Below, in pieces: positions 5,817-6,034 of a stretch of 6,034 nucleotides of DNA (positions are counted from its first letter, which is position 1; each line of letters opens with the position of its first letter). Position numbers and translations under genes: made by a program. The notes under the pieces were generated by a model. The model was not told the DNA's origin and ran no database searches. It saw nothing but the letters and a program-made list of their open reading frames with translations. This stretch comes from an uncultured Mucispirillum sp. (GTDB taxonomy: Bacteria; Chrysiogenota; Deferribacteres; Deferribacterales; Mucispirillaceae), in NCBI GenBank assembly GCA_945929285.1, contig CAMEOC010000072.1, positions 1 to 6,034 on the forward strand, written 5' to 3'.

Positions 5817-6034
5817 TTATGCAGTTTCTTTATTTTCATCATCTGGAGTTGCAGGCAACTCATCGTTTCTAACAAGTATTGGCTCTGCACCTTCAGTAAT
5901 TACTTCCTCATTTATAATACATTCTTTAATATTTCCTGCTTCTGACGGTATTTTATACATAACATCAAGCATAGCATCTTCTAATATGGAACGAAGCCCC
6001 CTTGCCCCTGTTTTTCTTTTTATGGCAAGTTTTG
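5817..6034 (-). CDS. clpX: ClpX ATPase subunit of Clp protease, C-terminal end (cut by window edge)
   Basis: ClpX is the AAA+ unfoldase that recognises tagged proteins and threads them into the ClpP peptidase. Only the last 71 residues are inside the window. They read [20 protein letters not shown] near the start; GARGLRS is the conserved ClpX sensor-2 motif with its arginine. The small C-terminal AAA+ subdomain continues through [10 protein letters not shown] and [10 protein letters not shown], which aligns well with known ClpX C-termini. An acidic, probably flexible tail ([12 protein letters not shown]) ends the protein. The zinc-binding domain, Walker motifs and pore loops lie outside the window. 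The TAA is 17 nt before lon, a gap just large enough for the lon ribosome site, so the two genes are almost certainly co-transcribed. ClpX-then-lon is a common bacterial order, often behind tig and clpP. Confidence 0.95.
   Translation of the reverse strand, partial: KLAIKRKTGARGLRSILEDAMLDVMYKIPSEAGNIKECIINEEVITEGAEPILVRNDELPATPDDENKETA

Overview
The window comes from a low-GC, probably anaerobic bacterium. Every gene I can support lies on the minus strand, so transcription runs from high to low coordinates. The organism is not fixed by the sequence. A LonA-type protease behind clpX, a short HypB and gut/anaerobe-like AT-rich coding would fit a Deferribacteres-like lineage such as Mucispirillum, but this is a weak guess from sequence style only.

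Right end (5817-3202): a protein quality-control and translation block. It holds the C-terminal end of clpX, a complete lon 17 nt behind it, and rpsU (ribosomal protein S21) 22 nt behind lon. It closes with a clear intrinsic terminator just after rpsU. ClpX and Lon are the AAA+ unfoldase/protease pair that degrades tagged, damaged or regulatory proteins.

Middle (3174-1541): a self-contained, much more AT-rich unit. It starts with a near-consensus sigma70-type promoter (TTTACA-17 nt-TATAAT) directly behind the rpsU terminator. It encodes a 310-residue PD-(D/E)XK nuclease-superfamily protein and, overlapping it by 14 nt, a 218-residue protein that I do not recognise. This looks like accessory DNA set between two housekeeping blocks and is the best candidate here for an undescribed system, perhaps a defence or nuclease module. 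Its function is inference only.

Left end (1437-1): a metal-enzyme maturation block. Its own promoter, with a 12-bp palindrome between the -35 and -10, drives hypA and then hypB, the metallochaperone and GTPase that deliver nickel to [NiFe] hydrogenase. rnhB (RNase HII) overlaps the hypB 3' end by 10 nt and runs off the window. No hydrogenase structural genes are visible.

No tRNA, rRNA, CRISPR array, insertion sequence or riboswitch was seen. Neither intergenic gap (1388-1540 and 3117-3245) exceeds 300 bases.
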